Assembly (NCBI GenBank): GCA_963989245.1
Contig: OZ022341.1
Span: forward strand, 56,236,655 to 56,300,654
Source: Nansenia antarctica
Lineage: Eukaryota > Chordata > Actinopteri > Argentiniformes > Microstomatidae
DNA length: 64,000 nt
Direction of reading: 5' to 3'
Shown here: piece after piece, positions 10,232 through 21,128 of the stretch
Position numbering within the stretch: position 1 is the stretch's first letter
How the letters are laid out: each line of letters starts with the position of its first letter
The notes under the pieces: model-generated
Told to the model about the DNA's origin: nothing
Database searches by the model: none
The model's input: only the letters and a program-made list of their open reading frames with translations
Position numbers and translations under genes: made by a program

Positions 10232-11603
10232 ATGGAATCGTCTTCGAGTTGGGCAGTAAACGAGGTCCAGGCCCTCGTCTGTATTTGGTCTGAAGACCAA
10301 ATCCAGCTAGAACAGCGTTCGTAATCAGAAGATCTTCCAGGCAATCTCTCGCCGTTTGCTGGACATTGGAGTTCACAGGACACCCTAGCAGTGCAGAGAG
10401 AAACTGAAGAAACTCAAAGCGGATTACAGGAAAATCAAGGACCACAACAACCGCAGTGGAGTTGATCGCCGAACCTCGCGTTGGTTCGACGATGCGGTGA
10501 TCGGACTCCGACCGACAAACTGCGGGAGCACAGTAGGGACGGGGTCGAGGGGCTCAGCAGTGTCGTTGCTGGAGGCCACCATGGCCGATACTATCCAGGA
10601 GGAGCAAGGTATGATATGATACAATAGACGTATGATACCAATCTACTACTAACTAGCTACTATCCTAACTGTATTTGTTGTAGCTGCTAGCTAGCTAACA
10701 ACAGCAGCCATTGTTTGTCAACGTTCTAGCTGCTAGCTAGCTAACAACAGCAACCTAGTCTACGTTCTAGCTGCTAGCGAGCTAACAACAGCAGCCATTG
10801 TTTGTCAACGTTCTAGCTGCTAGCTAGCTAACAACAGCAGCCTAGTCTACGTTCTAGCTGCTAGCGAGCTAACAACAGCAGCCATTGTTTGTCAACGTTC
10901 TAGCTGCTAGCTAGCTAACAACAGCAGCCATTGTTTGTCAAGTCATTGTTTGGCTAGCAGCTCGTCTTAACTCTATTTGTCCTGCTTAACGGGATGTTTT
11001 ATTAATCAGTGTTGATATAATGTGCTTTTCAGAGGACACACAGATGGAGACGGACGACGAGTGCATCCCGAATACGCCGGGTACCTCCACCACTCCTATC
11101 CCGAGTACCCCCGGGCCCAGCACTCCTATCCCGAGTACCCCCAGGCCCAGCACCCCCTGTCCTGTGACCCCCAATCGCTCAGGTAGAAAACGTGATGTTG
11201 TCGGCGAGTTTTGTGGTTCATTCTTATAAACCTTGACTGAGTTCTATTTTCTGTGGACTTGAGCTATGGACTTGAGTGTTTCGTTGTGCTGCTTCATGTA
11301 TTACTTGTTAACTTGAATGTACTTCTTATTTTAGCCAAAAGGAAAAGGGACCTGGCATCTGAACACCTGGCCTTCATGAAGGAGTTGGACCAGTGCCACA
11401 GGCAGCAGGAAGACCAGAGGAACGCACATATCACTGCGCTGTTGGAGGACGCGGTCGGTTCCAGGGAGAGGGAGGATGCCAGGGAGCAGGCCGCCCGGGC
11501 TTGGGAGCAGAGGCAGGAAGCTGCAACTGAAGCCTTCAACAGCGGTTTTTTGGCCGTCTTTGGAGAGCTTGTCAAGGCCATGGCAGGACGCCCAACGAAG
11601 TAG
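10232..11603 (+). pseudogene. Harbinger Myb/SANT-like DNA-binding protein, broken
   Basis: Three exons are inferred: 10232-10608 (donor GGTATG), 11033-11182 and 11335-11603, with matching splice phases. Exon 1 reads SSSWAVNEVQALVCIWSEDQ, then IFQAISRRL, CREKLKKLKADYRKIKDHN, a trihelix/Myb-like domain. It contains a frameshift near 10322 and an in-frame TAG near 10386. Exon 2 is Thr/Pro/Ser-rich with tandem STPGPSTPIP units. Exon 3 is an intact coiled coil (LASEHLAFMKELDQ...) ending at TAG 11601. In Harbinger elements this protein partners the transposase and helps it enter the nucleus and bind the ends (established for related Harbinger systems). Confidence 0.72.
10683..10950 (+). repeat. Minisatellite with alternating 46- and 41-bp units
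   Basis: GCTGCTAGC starts recur at 10683, 10729, 10770, 10816, 10857 and 10903. Spacing alternates 46, 41, 46, 41, 46. Long units carry CCATTGTTTGTCAACG and short ones CCTAGTCTACG, giving an 87-bp higher-order period. It lies in intron 1 of the Myb-like gene. Confidence 0.85.
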
Positions 11604-11996
11604 AAAGACTGTCTGCTCTTTTGCAGTTCTGTGTATATAGTGTGTGCACTTCGATTTTATGTTTGACAAATATTTGTATTTAGTTTGAGAGTGACTTTGC
11701 ACGTTTGCAGTGTTTTTGCACGTTTGCAGTGTTTTTGCACGTTTTAATTGTATTTCACTACACTTTGCACCTTAATAAATACAAGCACCGTGATCTAATC
11801 TCTGTGTGTGTGTGTGAACATAACAATGATGCTACAGTGACCTAAAGTAGTAGCCATCTCATATGCTGAACATAACAATGATGCTACAGTTCATAAAGCA
11901 GACAAGTGAAGGCAGTGGTTTTAAGGGTTCAAAAAAACCACGACTTTAATATGTGTACATAGCAGAACAAATCATATGCTCAACATAACAATGATG

Positions 11997-13783
11997 CTAC
12001 AGTGAGGTAAAGTAGCGCATCAGCCCCTGACGCACACCCAGTCCCTCAGTCTCAGCCCTTTGTGGCAGCGCCACCAAGGATGGTTCTGGTGTGTCATGGA
12101 CACTCCATTCCTGTCTGTAGTCCTCACCATGGGCTTCACAAAGGTTGTGTAGAGCGCAGCATGAAATCACCATGGATTTCACCAGGGCCAGATCACAGTC
12201 ATTCCGCTTCATAAGGCAACGCCACCTGCCCTTGAGTCTGCCAAAGGCATTCTCAACAGCAACCCTTGCTCTGCTTGTTTTGATGTTGTACTGTAGTTGT
12301 TCTTCAGTCAGTCGTCCGTTATCAGAAAATGGCTTCAAAAGCCAGCTGTGCAGGGGATATGCAGCATCCCCTAGAAGGTAGTAATCAATGTCACATCCAC
12401 CAATGTTCCTTGTGCGACCTGAGAAAAGGTTTTCACTGCTGGCTAGCTCCCACAGCCCGGACACACGGAGAACACGGGCATCATGCATACTCCCTGCAAA
12501 CCCTGTGCAGACATCCCAGAACAATCCCTTTCCGTCTACAACGGCTTGCAGGATGATTGAGTGCCAGCCCTTACGGTTGAAAAAGTCACAGTGGTATTCT
12601 CTTGGTGCCAAAATGGGGATGTGAGATCCGTCAATAGCACCAACACATTGTGGAACCCCCCATCTCTGCTCGAAGTAGTCAGCCATTTCCTCAAACTTTT
12701 CCTGGGTTGGAAGACGAATGAGTTCTGGTACTAGTATCGCTTGTACAGCAGCGCAGAAGTCTCTCACACACCGCCACACAGTTGTGATACACTTCTGTAC
12801 TCGGAGTTGGTCGCCAATTTCCACAGTGCCATCGCTACTCTTTTGTTGAGGGGGACACACAAGCGGAAGGCTGTGTCTCGTCTCTCCATGGCTGGTCGAA
12901 GTTTATGGCACAGATACAGGAATGTTTCCTCCGACATTCTGAAGTTCTGTACCCACTGAGCATCGGTGAAATCAGGGACCACGAAATCCCACCACTCGTT
13001 AGCTCTGTTGATGGCCCACGCTGACGGGGCGCTGCGAAGATTTCGCAAAAAATGAAGCATCTGGAATAGATCAGAGATAATGTGTTTTGTAAATTCGGAA
13101 TAAACCCAAACCAGTCATATACTAGAAATAGCCGTGAAGGATAACAAAACCCACCTGTGTTTGTTGTTTACGCCGACGCTGAAAGCCAACATCGTCGCTC
13201 CTTACGATAGCCCACATAAGTTTCTTTCTCTTTTCAGCATTCCTCTTTCGAGTATCCTTCCTTCTGTCTTCTCTCTTCTGTCTTCTCTCTTTTCTCTCCA
13301 AAAAACCACGGTTAATAATATACCACATGCAGGGCCCCGCGGTGGTGTAGCGGTCTAAGCACTGGCCTCTAGTGCATGCTGTCCACCGGGGCCGGGGTTC
13401 GTATCCCGGCTCGCCAGACCCGGATATGGCCAGGGCACACACGGGGAACGGCATATTGGGCGGCCGCTCCCGAGGGGGGTATAGGAGTAGTTCCGGACAA
13501 GGATCCGTCGCGCAACAGCGCCCCCGTCTGGTGCTGGAATAACGGTGCTGGGCTCGAGGAGCCAGTCAGCTAGTCTGCCTGGCGGCCTCCTCTGGGACTG
13601 CCGGCCGCGGGGTCGTGCGGCGGATCCCTCGCAATAGGCAGGGGATAATTGGATGCTAGGTTGGGTTCAATTGGCTACCAAATTGGGTGAAAAAAAAAAG
13701 GGATAAAATCTGAAAAACTAATTTAAATTAATAATATACCACATGCCGAGGAAAAGGCATACGATAGCTTCAAGTTCCTCCAT
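11997..13783 (-). pseudogene. Harbinger (HARBI1-like) DDE transposase, broken by SINE and frameshift
   Basis: Exon 1 starts at ATG 13783 (MEELEAIVCLFLG) and is interrupted at 13746 by a SINE. It resumes at 13330 with a Lys/Arg-rich segment and ends at 13155 with donor GGTGGG. Exon 2 starts at 13060 after TTCCAG. It encodes the helical N-terminal region (WAINRANEWWDFVVPDF). A small deletion near 12775-12790 shifts the frame. The DDE_Tnp_4 domain then follows: CVGAIDGSHIPI (Asp 1), YYLLGDAAYPL (Asp 2), VENAFGRLKGRWRCL (Glu). All three catalytic acids remain. The stop is at 11997. Such enzymes cut and paste Harbinger ends. This copy cannot make the protein. Confidence 0.85.
13331..13727 (+). mobile_element. 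tRNA-derived SINE, 397 bp, with 19-bp target duplication
   Basis: It is flanked by the exact direct repeat TTAATAATATACCACATGC (13312-13330 and 13728-13746). The head GCGGTGGTGTAGCGG resembles an A box, and GGGGTTCGTATCCC matches the RNA polymerase III B box about 50 bp on. The GC-rich body is followed by an A-rich 3' tail. The perfect duplication implies recent insertion by LINE machinery. Confidence 0.88.
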
Positions 13784-13984
13784 GTTGCTGTTGTTGTGGC
13801 TGTGTACGTCACCACCATGGCGCGCTTTTATGACGCGTAACTCCGCCTACTATCACCTACTCCTCCTACTAGTTCCTGGTCTGTTGTGTATAGTGGAAAA
13901 TCAGAACTGATGAAAAGCGGGCCGAAGCGACCCGAACCGAACCGACCCGACCCGAGCTGGGCAGCTGATGGAAAAGCGCCATTA

Positions 13985-15480
13985 GTGGCTGTCGCTCCCA
14001 GGGGTTGGGTCTCATGCTACCTGGCTAGCTCCATTTATACTGTGGGTGTTTTAAAAGATGTATTTGTAATAAAGTGATATTTTGTATACTTTTCTAAAAC
14101 TGGGTCTCTGACTATTCTGTGGCCTGTACCTGCAAGAAGGGAATCCCTGTTCATGATAATCAGCCCGTCAGGCTTACCTGGTTCATATGACTAGATTCTT
14201 TAGGTGAAAGTCCTAAGGTGGCGTTGTCACACCTTGTAATTTTAGGCCCCCAGTTGGCCGGGTTACACTTGGAATAGAGTTAACTTTTAATGACTGTCGG
14301 CAGGTACAACCAGTCATCACCGCTAGCTAGTACGTTCTGCCTCTCCAGCCCGTTGCTCAGGGGAAAACCTAGAGCTCCACAGCTCTACAGTGCCACAACG
14401 CGCAGACCCTGGGAGAAGGTCTTGCCACCTGGGCGAGTTAAGTGCCTTTTTAATGTTTAACTATATGTTGTGTTGTTATTGTCCGTGTCTGGGTTTGGGG
14501 GGGATTGTTCGATTATGTATAGGTTTTTAAATAGTCTAAAGCCATGGGGTTAATTGGTGGGATCTGAGGCTGGGGGGAGCTATAGCTGTCGGTGTGGTCA
14601 GAGGCAGTCCCGTCGTACCTGTTAATCAAAGCGCCCTAATAACGTGTGCCTCTTGAGGGTGAAATCATGTGGGCCTAGTGAGAGAGTGAAATGATGTGTG
14701 CCTATCATAGGGTGCCATTCTTCTATATAATAGCTGGTTATCCAGGGGTGTGAACTGCATGTGAGTGCCTTATGCGCTGATTAACTTGGTATAGACTGCT
14801 TGAGGTGGGTAGGTCTGTTCCCAGACCTTACCGGTACAAAAAAGATGGTGGCAGTGCTACCCGCTAGTAGGACCCAGTGATCGGTTCCCCTATGTCAAGG
14901 GGGTTCTGGTTCATTTCACTACTATGGCATGTAACTCACTCTTGGTTTGTCGGCAACAAACATCGAAACTTGTTTGGTTAGCCTAGTGGACATTCACACA
15001 GCTTAGTAGCATGTAACTCACTTACCCAAAAACAGAAGAAGGTATATTGACAGACCACAGTCCCGTAAATAGTATGTTGATCGGCAAAACTTTCTCTGTG
15101 GCTTGTCTGGTCAACAAACAGACAGGTGCACATGGCTATGATGTGGGTCAGGAGTAGCGAAAGCGACACACCCACTCAGAAATAAATAAATCAAAATAAT
15201 ACCCCCCACCCCCCACAAGTTTGCTAACTAACTGTAGGTATTTAGTGAATGTAAAACTGTTGGTTATGATATCGAGTGGGTTCTTCATCGCTTCAATTTT
15301 CGTCCTATGCCAAAAAACAGGAAAAAAAATGTTCACAACAAGACTTGTATGGCTCAATTGCGAGGTTTCACAATTCCCGACATGAGGACCTTTTCATCAA
15401 ACGGTGTCACATATAATGAGCACTGCTTCTATAGCCTAGGCCCATGTCAATTAACTAATTAACCTACATCCCTCCCATTC
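13985..15480. other. Non-coding stretch, no element identified
   Basis: There is no convincing ORF. Sequence resuming at 13985 continues the pre-insertion flank of the Harbinger element. Several GTTACAC/CCCAG-rich blocks could be decayed LTR or LINE leader sequence, but I cannot assign them. Confidence 0.35.
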
Positions 15481-15494
15481 CCTACATGACACTG

Positions 15495-16470
15495 TTAGGG
15501 CTTTCACACCGGCAAAGAACCGTTCCGGTTCGTTTTCGGGAACCTCCGAACCTTGGTGCTGTCGCGTTCATACCAGTGTAACCAGAACCATCCGCGTCAT
15601 CAACGATGTGTGATGAACGGGCGGGATAAACCAAAATGTCACAAATGTCACAGATGGCAGCTACTTCACTAGAAATTAGGATAATATCTTCCACTACAGT
15701 ATCTGAAATAAACACTATTTTCTATGAAACAAAACAAAAGACACTTTCTACACACATTCTCTTACTAACCAGCTGCTCGATTGTTGGAATAGAAATGGCT
15801 TACGAAATTTGCGTTCGCGCGAGTGTGTGTTTGCTGAGCATGTGAGGAAGATAGAGAGAATGATTAAACTTTTGATAATTGTTTTGATCACTAATAATTA
15901 GATTTAGATTAGATTAGTCTCCTTCCTTCTTGCTGGTCTTTGCAGCCTAGAATATGACACCCACTGACGACATGTCCTACGTTTTGGTTCCGGCTTGAGA
16001 ATCACTATTTTCTGGTTCCCGCTGTGAACCAATTTTTCAGTCTCCAAACCAATTGAGTTTCGGTCTGAACGCGCCGGCCGGTTCCAGACTTGGTTCGCAA
16101 ACGCGAACCAGAACAGTTCCTTTAGCAACAGATTAGTGGTTATTGCTGTATATCATATTTTCCATTAGCAATGTTGTTGGAATACCCCCCTGATCACTAA
16201 TATGCTTTCTGGCGACGACATGACTGTTCTACTTTTTTGGTTCCCGCTTGAGAATCACTATTTTCTGGTTCCCGCTGTGAACCAATTTTTCAGTCTCCAA
16301 ACCAATTGAGTTTCGGTCTGAACGCGCCGGCCGGTTCCAGACTTGGTTCGCAAACGCGAACCAGAACAGTTCCTTTAGCAACAGATTAGTGGTTATTGCT
16401 GTATATCATATTTCCCATTAGCAATGTTGTTGGAATACCCCCCTGATCACTAATATGCTTACTGGCTTTT
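15495..16470. repeat. DNA-transposon relic with a 253-bp tandem duplication
   Basis: The left side starts GGGCTTTCACACCGGCAAAG and GTTCCGGTTCG. Its inverted partner GCGAACCAGAACAGTTCC occurs at about 16100 and again at about 16353. The segment from about 15940 to 16190 is repeated at about 16195-16450 with period 253 bp and few differences. Both copies end in GGAATACCCCCCTGATCAC, related to the MITE at 19540. Confidence 0.65.
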
Positions 16471-16479
16471 TATGTTTGT

Positions 16480-17335
16480 TCACAAAGTATTTATTCACAA
16501 GTGAAACTATTGATCATCTTCACAAATACTTGATATTTCACATGCATGCAGACTAAGTGGTTTTGATAATTGCCTTCACCTAAAACCTATTTGCCATGAT
16601 TTGAGGTGGAGCTAAGAGAAGTATTTAACTGCCTGTAAGTGTTTGCCAGCATATGAGCTATCCTATCTGACTCATTGACATTACTGTAATGTTGCCAGCA
16701 TATGCCTGGAGAATCCAAGAGGACAGACATAGTGGCAAGAGGGAGTCATTGGAGAAGGCGACAGGCTGGACTAGATTACCCTAACTGGTGGACTTGGAGA
16801 AAGAAAGGAGGGACCCACCCACTATAGTCCTGAAGTGAGACCTGGGGCAAATGCTGTAGAAAAAACTCAATCTGCGGCAGCAAAGACATGTCTCGTGACG
16901 TATCCCCACTGTCTGTACTGGAGGTTGTCAGTGTCGTAGGCAAGGCAGTTGGCGCAGGCGCGGCACTGACTTGTGCTTGGCTTGTAACTCCTCCTGCTCT
17001 GGGTGTGACAAAGTGACGAAGGCTGTAATAAATTACTGTGCATGTGGAAAAGTTGGCAGTTGCAGTAGAGGGCCTGTTTGGGCCTGTGAGGGGTTGGAAT
17101 GCATCCCCTCTCCCCCTCACTTCATCTAAACCATTTTACAGGACTCTTTTGGCAGCAAAATAATCTTGAATTGATATTACTTAAACTATTGTCCAGTGTC
17201 TCATGTCTCTGTGGTGGTAGAACTGGTCCTATTTTTTAACCAAATATTAATGGGCTCCTGGTGCTCAACTCTTACCAGGTGACACCCAGCCCCCTCCACC
17301 CCCCAACAGGATGAACATTGCACCTCCCCTCCATA
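16480..17335. other. Non-coding stretch, no element identified
   Basis: No ORF with family resemblance. Nothing repeated within the window was found here. Confidence 0.35.
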
Positions 17336-18640
17336 CTTTAACTACTAGACCTGGGACTATCACACTCCATCTGTGCATGGATCAAGGACTTCCTGTCTGA
17401 CCGCCCCCAGAGGGTGCGGGTGGGCTCCCACACCTCCACAGCCCTCAGACTCAGCACTGGGTCCCCCCAGGGCTGCGTGCTAAGCCCCATCCTCTACAAC
17501 CTCTACACCTACGACTTCACCCCCGTCCACCCCAGCAACTCCATCATAAAGTTTGCAGACGACACCACCGTGGTGGGCTGCATCTCGGGGGGGGGACGAG
17601 GCGGCGTACAGGGATGAGGTGGAGCAGCTGGGCAAGCTGTGCAAGGTTAACAACCTGCTGCTGAACCAGTCAAAGACCCAGGAAATCATCGTGGACTTCA
17701 GGAGGAAAAAATCTGAGGTCCAGCCCCTGCTCGTCGATGGAGGGAGCGTGGAGAGAGTCTCAACTCTCCGATTCCTGGGGGTGCACATACAGGATGACCT
17801 GTCCTGGAAGACCAACACAGCAGCCATCATCAAGAAGGCACAACAGCGGCTCTACTTCCTGAGAGTCCTCAGGAAATACCACCTCAAACAGGAGCTGCTT
17901 GTGACCTTCTACCGCTGCACAGTGGAGAGCATCCTCACCTACTGCATCTGCGTGTGGTTCTCCAGCTGCACAGCCGCAGAGAGGAAAGCGATACAGAGAG
18001 TCGTGAGATCGGCCCAGAAGATCATCGGCGCCCCCCTCCCCTCTCTGGAAGAGCTGTACAACACACGCTGCCTCAGGAAGGCCTCCAAGATCTCCAGAGA
18101 CCCATCCCACCCTGGGAACGAACACTTTGTTCGGCTGCCCTCAGGCAGGCGGTTCAGGACCATGTCCGCAAGGACAAAATAGACTGAAGCTCAGCTTCTA
18201 CCCTAGGGCCATTCAGGCCCTGAACACAGCAAAGACCTAGGTTCTAGGCCCTGGACAATCTAGACAATTTGATGGCAGCTATTAGATTGTAATCAAGTGC
18301 AATACTGAAATACAACTGTGAACATTTCAAACCTGCAAACTGCGACACTTTAAATGAATGTGCAATAATACTATGTGCAATATGACAACCCTCGTGTACA
18401 GAAGGTTCAGAGATAGGAAATGTTAGGATATTTATAGCATAGCATAGAGTACAGCACAGTGTGTTATTTGTATAGGATAGTAGTATAGTGGATAGTGTAT
18501 AGCCTTTATTTATGTAAACCAGCTCTTTTTCCCTTCTTGTTTTTAGTATTTTTTACCTAGCACCAGCGGAGCCCCCCCTCCTAAATTTCGTTGTATGGTA
18601 CCTGTACTGTATTAATGACAATAAAGACCATTCATTCATA
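17336..18640 (+). pseudogene. Rex1-type LINE, 5'-truncated copy on + strand
   Basis: RT palm motifs GSPQGCVLSPILYNLYTYDF and IIKFADDTTVVGCISG (catalytic DD) are followed by a G-run at 17588 that shifts the frame. About 200 residues of the C-terminal region follow (STLRFLGVHIQDDLSWK, HLKQELLVTFYRC, RSAQKIIG). A small indel at about 18178 precedes the last residues. The 3' UTR ends in AATAAAGACCATTCATTCAT. The endonuclease and RT N-terminus are missing. The minus-strand copy at 37384-39008 is closely related. Confidence 0.85.
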
Positions 18641-18649
18641 CCACTCAGG

Positions 18650-19060
18650 ATTTCAACTCAGATTTTGCCCACTACTGTTCTTGCACATTATACTGTACAT
18701 ATTGTATTGATAAAGATTGCCCCTGCTCTGTACATATCTACTGCATATATCTTACTGTACAAACTGTACTGTACAAACATGTGTTTCGTTGTCTGTACTC
18801 TTTCAAACCCTCTACCCGGTTGACACTACTATGGATGACCATCCTCCCCATGCTTGACATCATCTACAGGTCAGCATGCAAGAGAGCCCTTGAGAAGCTA
18901 GATGTGCTTTTACATTCAGCTGTCAAGACTCATTATTGCACTCTATAGTAATCTGTTCACTGGCCTTTATTTCAAACTAGGCGCAAAATCCATGGGACCA
19001 TGCTCATTTACAAAACCATTATAGGTCTAAACTCCCTATACCTATTGGATTGAAAAAATC
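18650..19060 (+). pseudogene. LINE C-terminal fragment, decayed
   Basis: Around 18830-18960 a broken frame reads MLDIIYRSACKRALEKLDVL, typical of the region downstream of RT in fish LINEs. Stops and indels follow. Too short to assign a clade. Confidence 0.4.
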
Positions 19061-19360
19061 AGGTGTAGTGCTGAGGCACAAATGTGTCCATTTCAAGCCT
19101 GCAAACTGCGACACTTTAAATGAATGTGCAAGAACACTATGTGCAATATGACAACCCTAGTCGTTTTATCTGTACAGTATAGTATAGTGGATAGTGTACA
19201 TAGCCTTTATTTATGTAAACTAGCTCCTTTCCCTTCTTGTTTTTTTAGTTTTTTTTTCTCTCTTTCCTAGCACCAGGGGAGCCACCCCTCCCAAATGTCG
19301 TTGTTTGGTACCTGTACTATAGCAATGACAATAAAGACCATTCATTCATTCATTCATTCA
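19061..19360 (+). repeat. Rex1 3'-end fragment, second subfamily
   Basis: It starts AGGTGTAGTGCTGAGGCACA and ends in AATAAAGACCATTCATTCATTC. It matches the 24897-25216 copy closely and the 3' UTR of the longer Rex1 copies more distantly. Confidence 0.75.
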
Positions 19361-19379
19361 CCTGAGAAACCTAGACTGC

Positions 19380-19500
19380 GCCGCCTCTACATTTACATTA
19401 CATTTTTGGCATTCAGCAGACGTCTTTATCCAAAGCGACTTACAAAAATACATCTGAATAAGTAAGTGAATCATCTATCCACCAGTCATAAAAGTAAAAG
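19380..19500. repeat. Fragment of tRNA-SINE 3' body
   Basis: GGCATTCAGCAGACGTCTTT followed by ATCCAAAGCGACTTACAA is the widespread fish motif also present near 48320 and 63100. Confidence 0.5.
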
Positions 19501-19539
19501 TAAAAGGTAATCTATGCTCTACTATGGCTCTACTTACAC

Positions 19540-19676
19540 CAGGGGGTATTCCATCAAACGTCGACAATCCAGGTTTATTTAGATGAATCCCGCGAGATTT
19601 ATCATAATTTATAAATCCAGCCGTATCAAAATTAGCCTGGATTTTCCTTTAGCGACGTTGATAGAATACCCCCCTG
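19540..19676. mobile_element. Short MITE with CAGGGGGTATTCCATC inverted ends
   Basis: This 137-bp element has ends CAGGGGGTATTCCATCAAACG and its inverted counterpart CGACGTTGATAGAATACCCC. A half copy lies at 36590-36640, and the terminal motif GGAATACCCCCCTGATCA appears at about 16172 and 16432. Confidence 0.65.
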
Positions 19677-19762
19677 ATCAGCCGTGAATTGTTTTGTCTT
19701 CTATTGTCAGCCCTAGGAAATAAGAGTAAAATCCCACAGGTGAGGGATGAGGTGATAACATA

Positions 19763-20210
19763 TAATTTAGAGCTGTCAGTTGATGGAAAAGCACATATGT
19801 TCCTATTAGTTGGTTCATCTACTGATTAATCTGACGTTTTCCCGTTTTATTTTCACTTTGGGAGATTTTCTAAATGTTTCTAGAACCCAAAGTGGTGCCT
19901 AAACAATGAGTAGGGGGAGTCACAGGGCACTTTACAAATTCCTTGATACAACACGTGTTTACTTGGCTACAAGTCACTCACTCTAGTTTAAGCTTCTTGA
20001 TCCTTGACCTAATATACTGTATAAACTGTATATTAGAGCTGTCAGACGATTAAACGAAAAAAATGTATGCATGTTTTCCTATTAGTTGATTCGTCTAATT
20101 TCATGTGGAAATTATATTTCTTGTTCACCTTGGAATTTAGATGTTCAGCGATTTCCCAAGTATTTTAAAACACGAAAGTGGTGCCTAAACAATGAGTGGG
20201 GGAGTAAAAT
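19763..20210. repeat. Two direct copies of a block of about 170 bp
   Basis: TTAGAGCTGTCAG ... GTGGTGCCTAAACAATGAG occurs at about 19767-19935 and about 20033-20210. The two copies are diverged. The function is unknown. Confidence 0.55.
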
Positions 20211-20271
20211 GGCGATTATACAACAGTTAGTTCCGACCAAGTAATTTGATTGGACAAGAGGCATTCCATGA

Positions 20272-20551
20272 GTGCTGATATACAGTATAACAGCACTGGG
20301 ACTTTTAATCACTCCGAAATAACCGTTAATATCAAAGTAGCTAGCCTGCAGATGTTTGTGTTCAGGTTACTAGGCAACAGTCCAGTTGCGGAACTATTTT
20401 TTGTTGACGGAGCCAAAATAAATGATTAAATAAACAAACAAATCATAATCTGTTGTCACTTATTACTGTTAACTAATAAATTGCGCTGTAGAACTGTTGT
20501 ATAAAAGCAATATCACACTCGAGGTCGTGCTGTTATACTGAATATCAGCAC
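20272..20551. repeat. 25-bp inverted repeats around a 230-bp spacer
   Basis: 20272-20296 and 20527-20551 are inverted copies (24 of 25 positions). Each arm is itself almost palindromic (GCTGATAT..ATAACAGC). Probably the core of a foldback MITE just outside hAT-1. Confidence 0.6.
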
Positions 20552-20847
20552 GGCTGTGATTGTCTTCGGTACTCGGCCTCCCTCTCGTGTGATATTGCTT
20601 AATTAACAATGACAATGAGATGATGGCCTGCACATTAAATGTGCGAATTCCCATTCCCATTCCCAGGGCCGCCCCTAGGCGAGAGTATGATTTGATGCCC
20701 CCCCACCCAAAAAATGTTTTAGGGGCGCCACCCCCACCACAACCACATTAAGCCACCAGTACTGCCTCATCACCACCCACACACTCAACAGTAAAAAATA
20801 TGGACAACAATGGTTTCAAGACAATTTGTCTTTTTTTTTTTTTTTAC

Positions 20848-21128
20848 AGAAATCAGAAAACAAGGTACACATTAACATATTCAAACATTAATAGTGCAAT
20901 CAGAAATCAGAAAACAAGGTACAAATTAACATATTCAAACATTAATAGTGCAATCAGAAATCAGAAAACAAGGTACACATTAACATATTCAAACATTAAT
21001 AGTGCAATCAGAAATCAGAAAACAAGGTACAAATAAACATATTCAAACATTAATAGTGCAATCAGAAAACAGAAAACAAGGTACACATTAACATATTCAA
21101 ACATTAATAGTGCAATCAGAAAACAAGC
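20848..21128 (+). repeat. 54-bp tandem repeat, about 5 units
   Basis: AATCAGAAAACAAGGTACA recurs every 54 bp, with ACATATTCAAACATTAATAG in each unit. It lies in the transposase 3' flank of hAT-1 and is a subterminal array. Confidence 0.85.

Larger units (their letters stand above)
9901..13981. mobile_element. PIF/Harbinger DNA transposon, complete but defective
   Basis: Terminal inverted repeats contain CTTTTCCA and GGGTCGGGTCGGTTCGG at the left (9901-10010) and the reverse complement at the right (about 13915-13981). The left end carries the block twice. The flanking triplets are TAA and TTA, close to the TWA target of Harbinger, with one mismatch. The element has the typical two divergent genes: a Myb/SANT-like protein on + (10232-11603) and a DDE transposase on - (13783-11997). 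Both are broken. A SINE (13331-13727) is inserted in the transposase first exon. Confidence 0.82.

Noticed and set aside
13331..13420. Functional tRNA gene
   Set aside because: A and B boxes are present, but the sequence is flanked by a 19-bp duplication and has a long GC-rich body and A-rich tail, so it is a SINE.
20800..21036. 78-residue ORF made of 18-residue repeats
   Set aside because: It is the 54-bp tandem repeat read in one frame, within the 3' flank of hAT-1. No gene context.
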